This document shows positions 63,752 to 64,000 of a stretch of 64,000 nucleotides of DNA, piece by piece. Made by a program: the position numbers and the translations under genes. The stretch spans positions 37,361 through 101,360 of the forward strand of contig JAHAEW010000002.1 in the NCBI GenBank assembly GCA_018374635.1, written 5' to 3'. Origin of the DNA: Clostridiales bacterium (lineage in GTDB: Bacteria; Bacillota; Clostridia; Oscillospirales; Oscillospiraceae). The notes below the pieces were generated by a model. The model did not search any database. It had not been told where the DNA came from and worked only from the letters and a program-made list of their open reading frames with translations. Positions within the stretch are counted from its first letter, which is position 1, and each line of letters starts with the position of its first letter.

Positions 63752-63780
63752 AATATACTATAATGTAAGCGTTTTGTCAA
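63752..63780 (-). promoter_or_regulatory. Sigma-A promoter of the his operon
   Basis: Minus-strand -35 TTGACA (63775-63780), 17-base spacer, -10 TATATT (63752-63757), only 38 bases from the hisZ start, which leaves no room for a T-box or other leader. Confidence 0.85.
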
Positions 63781-63815
63781 GCTCTTTTGATCTGGGAGAG
63801 GAAGCGCGCGGAGAA

Positions 63816-63994
63816 AACGGCCCCTGTCCGCAATGCGGACAGGGGCCGTTCAGCGTGTCGAAAAACTTCGACACGCTTCTCAAAAATGCAAGCATTTTTG
63901 AGAGGGGATGCAGGCCGCTGCGCGCACTCGCTTTCGCTCGCACACTTGTGGCCTGGGAAGTGTGTTTTCCGACGTACACGCCGCCGGAAAACAC
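63816..63994. repeat. Array of hairpins at the right edge
   Basis: Five inverted repeats follow one another: 63816-63850 (AACGGCCCCTGTCCGC arms), 63852-63877 (AGCGTGTCGAA), 63878-63903 (TCTCAAAAATGC), 63910-63956 (CAGGCC..GGCCTG) and 63962-63994 (GTGTTTTCCG). The first has the look of the terminator of an operon beyond the edge; together they look like an intergenic repeat family. No gene is credible across it. Confidence 0.6.
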
Positions 63995-64000
63995 GATTTG

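Noticed and set aside
63715..63780. T-box or histidine leader for the his operon
   Set aside because: Promoter to start is 38 bases; no leader peptide or T-box fits.
63758..63994. Minus-strand reading frame of 78 residues at the right edge
   Set aside because: It lies entirely over the hairpin array, has no ribosome site and no protein-like pattern; it is a shadow of the repeat.

Overview
This 64 kb window is a GC-rich chromosomal segment from a low-copy-tRNA, spore-forming Gram-positive anaerobe of the Clostridia. The best fit is the Oscillospiraceae (Flavonifractor, Lawsonibacter or Oscillibacter-like), which is inference from gene content and order. The evidence is: the Clostridia-type IspH-ribosomal-protein-S1 fusion; the tig-clpP-clpX-lon-yihA and yicC-remA-gmk-rpoZ-priA orders; CdaA/CdaR; Rex; CarD; YtfJ/GerW, a SpoIVFA/SpoIVFB-like protease pair and a SleC cortex-lytic enzyme, all spore functions; and several S/T-rich A+T islands between otherwise GC-rich genes.

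Layout. 0-37 kb is almost entirely minus-strand housekeeping DNA: the priA operon (0-2.6 kb), a c-di-AMP operon cdaA-cdaR-rseC-DUF5685-DnaJ-like-membrane protein (2.7-7.3 kb), Se/S-type desulfurase genes with ispF and ispD (7.7-10.3 kb), carD, then a tightly coupled rpiR-flavoprotein-cmk-plsC-ispH/rpsA operon (11-16.4 kb), an M50-scpA-scpB-DUF2953-gerW-dac-rluB operon (16.5-21.8 kb), the protein quality-control block yihA, lon, clpX, clpP, tig (22-28.8 kb), and thrC, an M19 dipeptidase, yraN, rnhB, ylqF, rplS and a SpoIVFA/FB-like pair (29-36.3 kb). 

37-55 kb is a mosaic accessory region with seven tRNA genes (three Pro, three Ser, one Arg), a SleB-type wall hydrolase, YitT and TetR, a cluster of three small unrecognised genes, wecA-wecB, trpS, an A+T-rich stretch with a divergent short cis-prenyltransferase and a radical SAM enzyme next to a truncated solute-binding lipoprotein, a Cys-rich 47-residue microprotein, and rex translationally coupled to an S-layer-homology protein. 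A decayed A+T-rich patch sits at 54.4-55.0 kb. 

55.2-57.1 kb holds a three-gene spore cluster in which the pro-domain and the enzyme part of SleC are separate genes behind a sigma-E-like promoter. 57.2-63.7 kb is the full hisZGDBHAFIE operon, converging on the spore cluster; hisC is not in the window. The right edge is an array of hairpins that looks like an intergenic repeat.

How the genes fit together: three MEP-pathway enzymes (IspD, IspF, IspH) lie within 4 kb; IspH needs Fe-S clusters and the nearby desulfurase is a sulfur or selenium donor. Spore genes are spread over four places and two of them carry sequence matches to sigma-E promoters. Many operons use 4-base stop-start overlaps, often with GTG or TTG starts, so translational coupling is the rule here.
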